Notes under the pieces: generated by a model | What the model saw: the letters and a program-made list of their open reading frames with translations, nothing else | Database searches by the model: none | What the model was told of the DNA's origin: nothing | Origin: Haemonchus contortus | Taxonomy: Eukaryota; Nematoda; Chromadorea; Rhabditida; Trichostrongylidae | DNA: 64,000 nt | Direction: 5' to 3' | NCBI GenBank assembly: GCA_000469685.2 | Contig: LS997562.1 | Location: forward strand, 39,372,845 to 39,436,844 | Part shown: one piece after another, positions 60,052 to 64,000 of the stretch | Layout: every line of letters begins with the position of its first letter | How positions within the stretch are numbered: position 1 is the stretch's first letter | Position numbers and translations under genes: made by a program

Positions 60052-63000
60052 GTATGATTTCCAATTATGTACTAGTTTGAGGTCAGTATTCCCAGATTTA
60101 TTCGATTCTTATGGATGAGAAACGACTCGCGGCGAAATAGTGACGTAAGTTCGGAAACTGGATATTGCGTGGAACAACAAATTGAATTCGAACGAGAAAC
60201 AGCTGATTTCATGGTTTTCTGCTTTATTTACACCATTTTTAAGGTGTTATTTTTCATGAAACGGTCTCCAATACTTAAATAATTTAAAAATGTTGGGATA
60301 AATAGGGTAATTCTATCTTTTATTTAGCGCTATTGAACTTTTTTTTTATAATTCTGTTCATGTGTATTTTGTTCTGCAATAGTAGGGACATAGATCCCAG
60401 CCAATGAAGCTCGTTGAAAGTCCGCAATATGGAAGTTTTCAAGATGATTCAACTCGGCACATAAGCTTTTTGAGCCGTTTTTTGATTTTAGGCTCAATTT
60501 TGTCTTTGATTTTCAGGCTGTCGGCTGTTTTACTCATTTGCTTTCTCCGGGGTTGAGACGTTTCTAATTGAAATATGTTCATAACTATTCCTCTTGGTAC
60601 TTATTCATGGAGGTAGTTTTTCCATGGGAATATCACTATTTTTAATTTTTTTTAATCAAATGTGAGAATGCACTTTGTGTGATTTTGCCTGCGGCGAATT
60701 AAAACAATTTCCCATGTTTGCCCTCTTATCGAATCAATTTCCTTGAGGGTAATTCTCGAATGGGAACAACAGGCTTGTTAGGTTGGACTTTCATACTTCC
60801 CGTTATGACTTTCCGTGCCTGCCTCTTTAATTTCTGTTGACATGGGAAACCCATCATTTGCCTAGGGGACCCTCATTTGAACTCGTCAATTCTGTATGAT
60901 TGTAATTGCTCGGCTATACTTTATGACATTTCCTTCCCGAAACCGACGATTTTCATTTTATTACCACCCAGGTACATAATTCTAATATTTCAAATTACAC
61001 CTGAATATGGATGTCGTCATGTTCTTTCTGAGCCGTTCCATAGCTCCGCCCCTTTTCGGAGCTTAGTTTGCTAGTGAAAGTAGGATAAGTACGTTGTTTA
61101 CGAGTGATGTTTTCCTGATTGATCGAAATGGCTTTATTAATCTGATCCAGCTACCCTTACATTTTCTCTTGCAAGAAACTACAGAATACTCCGAAATCAC
61201 TACTTTTTTACCGCTTGATACCTCCTCGCTAATTCCTCATTGAAGATCTCCATTCTCTCGATTAAGCACTTTCTGAAGCAATTTCATTTTTTCTGCGATA
61301 TTCCGATTAAACCTTCCACGGGGACACTAGAATTCGAAGGAAAACACTCACCTAGCGTGCGGTACAGCTTATTACTCCTTGCCTTTTTATTCTTTTTTGA
61401 AGTACTGTAAGGAAGATTTTCTCGTGTCAGAATCTCCCGGAGCGGTGTGGGAGAATCCCTGAAAACGGGAATTTCTCCTTTACAAGATCGAACGAAGTTT
61501 TGGGGAAATCTTTTTGATAAGGGTCCCATGCTTTTGCAGCGATCAATACTCAGGCTGTTTTCCTCGTAATCATTTCCATTCAACTAGATCCTCGGTTATA
61601 TCAATGTATTCGGTGATTTCACTCGAGATGGCATCTAGTAGTTTCTCAGAACCTTTCATCTCTTTAGCAGGTTCTTTTAGATGGCTAGCATGGAACCCTT
61701 ATCAGAAAGATTTCCCCAAATCTTCGATTGAGTTTCAAAGGTTTCGTGTTAGAGCAGTTCTGTGTGTGCTCCTTCGACTCTAATCGAGAAGTTGACGGGC
61801 GCCAGAGATCAGTTCAGGGAGTGGACTTTAGGGGCAGGGTCGTCTTCCGGAATCCCATGCTGGACAGTTTGGAGACTGCAACATGATTGTACTTTTCTAA
61901 CCATCAATATAGTCGCAAGGTAGTTTTTTCAAGCGAATCTACTTCACACTTATGGGGTATAGCAGGATTCCATTATAAGTTAATACTTCTAAATTGGTAT
62001 ATGAGGCTTCTTAACGACAAAGAGCATAGAGCTTTGACTAGATACAACAGTCTTGAAGCACAGCACTTCAATGTATGTTCTACGTGCTTTTCTGAAAGGC
62101 TCCTGTCTGCTCTTAACATTTGTACGCCTTTTTGATAATTGCTTGTAGACGTCTTTTCAAAAACATTCCGCCCAATTTTGTCGCTCCATAGCCTGAAAAA
62201 CTTCAACGGTTTTTGACGGAAGTCAGGAGCATGGCGTAGTCGGCAAGGCTTTTGTCTTACGGAAGATGAGGCTCAAAGGAGTGATGGAATGTTGTAGAGC
62301 TTGTTATGCTGCGATAGCTGCTGCAAGAATAGCCAGCTAGTATGGCTATTGCACGGACGGATGGGCCGACGACAAAACCTCCTTTGCCTAATGATGCGAG
62401 TGAAATTTCGTTTAAAGTGTGTCCATGCGAAGAAAACTTACCAAGTTAGCATTGACTGCTCTCATTGATCCGACGACTCAAAGTGGCCACGAAGAAAAAA
62501 CTTCAATGAGCTCATTCCCGTTATTTCCCTGGTCTACGATGTCAATTGTATTTTACCAGTAATTGCAGTATTACTTATTTTCTATGCAATTCTAGAAGCT
62601 GTATGGCAGGTGGTACTGGGAATGGGGATACGAATTTCAGCTTTTCGTACTATTAGGCTGAGAGATTGAATTTGCGATTGAGACTCACGTTGTACTATAC
62701 TGAATCTGCGTTTTTTCATGTTTGTAGGAATCAATTAGTAGAAAAATGTGATCATCTATGCTAATTGACTTTCTTGAAAATGAGGTGTCGCACCTATGAC
62801 TTCCGCCCAGAACTGTTAAAGTAATTGAATGCCTAATTGTCCGGTGTACTAACACGAGTAGGTTGGTCACAGAACGGATAGGGTTGTCAAACTCCCGAAT
62901 GAGTTGGCAGGTCCAATACGTCACTCAGGAAAATCCTGGATGAGATAAGGTCCATGTGCTGTGTGGGTGCTTCTGCTGCTTGTGGTCCCTCTTGAGTCAT

Positions 63001-63234
63001 TCACTTCCGTTTTCCTGATTGATCCTTTTTCCCGTTCCCTTTGAATTTTAAATTAGCTGATCATTTTTCAAGCTCTAGTGGACCCCTAACTTGCTGTCTA
63101 TGTAACGTGGAATGATAGAAGGAGTACTGACAGGTGGTGCCATAGGTAAACATCCTCGTTCTGGTGGATATGATGCCCTTATTTTTTTGAACCGTTAGTA
63201 TTTTTTCCAACTTGTATCTACTGCAACTGCCTCT
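60052..63234 (+). other. unc-13 intron sequence, no further exon found
   Basis: I searched for in-phase exons after 60051. Acceptor-like sites at 60528 and 61540 lead to stops within a few codons or lack donors. The next exon is probably outside the window. Confidence 0.55.
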
Positions 63235-63475
63235 TATACAGACCGCTCGAAGATGGATCGATACCCGCCCACTCAACCAAGCCTTCCATCCCTCCGGGGT
63301 CGGTTAGTTGGTACCAGACTCGTCAAGGAAGAAAAGAGCCCTGACTTGTACTTCGGTTGGCCGCAGCAAATCATTGTATAGGCCATATACGCATTCAAGA
63401 CGGTACGACGATTCCAATGGAAGTCCAATATGAGGCGCATTCCAGAATCGGGATTGATTAACGCCGAAAGTTTTT
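63235..63475 (+). mobile_element. tRNA-derived SINE copy 7
   Basis: Begins with a decayed B box (ATGGATCGATACCCG), then the family body: 'aagccttccatccctccgg', 'gttggtaccagactcgtc', 'gcaaatcattgtataggcc' and 'gggattgattaacgccgaaa'. Confidence 0.75.
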
Positions 63476-64000
63476 AGACTTAGGACTTCATAAACGTCCC
63501 CTGCTTGAATATCCTAAGCTCGGAAAGTGAAAATGTGGGTGCCCCAAGCATTTGTTCGATTAGCAGTGCCCAGAATGGTTCCTCCCGATATTGAACCATT
63601 TTTCTTTGGTAGGCGTGTTCAGGGCCTAATTTGGGTTCGGAAGGCAATAAAAACGGGGTGATGTGTGGTATTTCCAAGTATAACAAATACAGTGGTATCG
63701 CTCTCGAAATCGTTCAAGCCTCGGAAATTGAGGCAATTTAGCAGGCGATGAGGCGTGGTTGGGCTACGGAGGAGGGGGAAAAACTCCCTATAACCAAGGA
63801 AATTAAGCGCTAACATTGCCCATGCTTCGAATGCCCTCTCTTGACAATCCTACAAATCTTTCGTTCTATTGCAGGTTTTCAATAATAGCGCAGAATAGGC
63901 GTAGTTTTTCTTGTCGACGATTCCAAGCGTTCTATCAGCCATGGCATACCGCCTCCATACTTTACAATTGATATCCCAGCCTTCGTTGTGAGTCTGTTCT

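Noticed and set aside
60528..60568. Possible next unc-13 exon after GATTTTCAG
   Set aside because: Open for 16 codons only, no convincing donor and no family resemblance.
1..64000. CRISPR arrays, operons, Shine-Dalgarno sites or other prokaryotic systems
   Set aside because: The DNA is eukaryotic with spliced genes; no spaced direct-repeat array was seen.

Overview
The window looks like nuclear DNA of a nematode, most likely a clade V parasitic (strongylid or hookworm-like) species. The evidence is small exons with nematode-type acceptors (TTTCAG), very long introns, and many RTE retrotransposons, mariner elements and tRNA-derived SINEs. The clade assignment is inference; no species can be named from the sequence alone.

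The main gene is unc-13 (Munc13 family, synaptic vesicle priming), long isoform, on the + strand. Its start codon is at 6932, and I could trace 17 to 18 coding exons to 60051, where the gene runs off the right side still unfinished. Exons 1-6 encode the N-terminal C2A domain. Exons 7-17 encode an acidic linker rich in Tyr, His, Asp and Glu that precedes the C1, C2B and MUN domains, which must lie beyond position 64000. Splice phase is continuous across all joins, giving about 609 residues. A GC-rich promoter-like island (about 6570-6917) and a four-codon upstream ORF precede the start.

Intron 2 (about 20 kb) and intron 5 (about 14.6 kb) are very large. Intron 5 contains a second gene on the same strand (37604-43287), not recognisable from any single long ORF. 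Six phase-compatible exons give 233 C-terminal residues ending in a TAG, preceded by an exon that encodes a hydrophobic hairpin. Its layout (membrane hairpin followed by helical segments) suggests a vezatin-like membrane protein, but that is tentative.

Mobile DNA: a full-length RTE-type non-LTR element with an intact 1060-codon ORF and a 12-bp target-site duplication (55288-58688, - strand); at least four truncated RTE copies, one inserted with a 13-bp duplication into an older mariner; two other mariner-like elements with intact ends but broken transposases (35598-36869, 53620-54884); and a tRNA-derived SINE family with about eight copies on both strands. From 1 to 6570 and from 60052 to 64000 I see no gene I can support apart from repeats.
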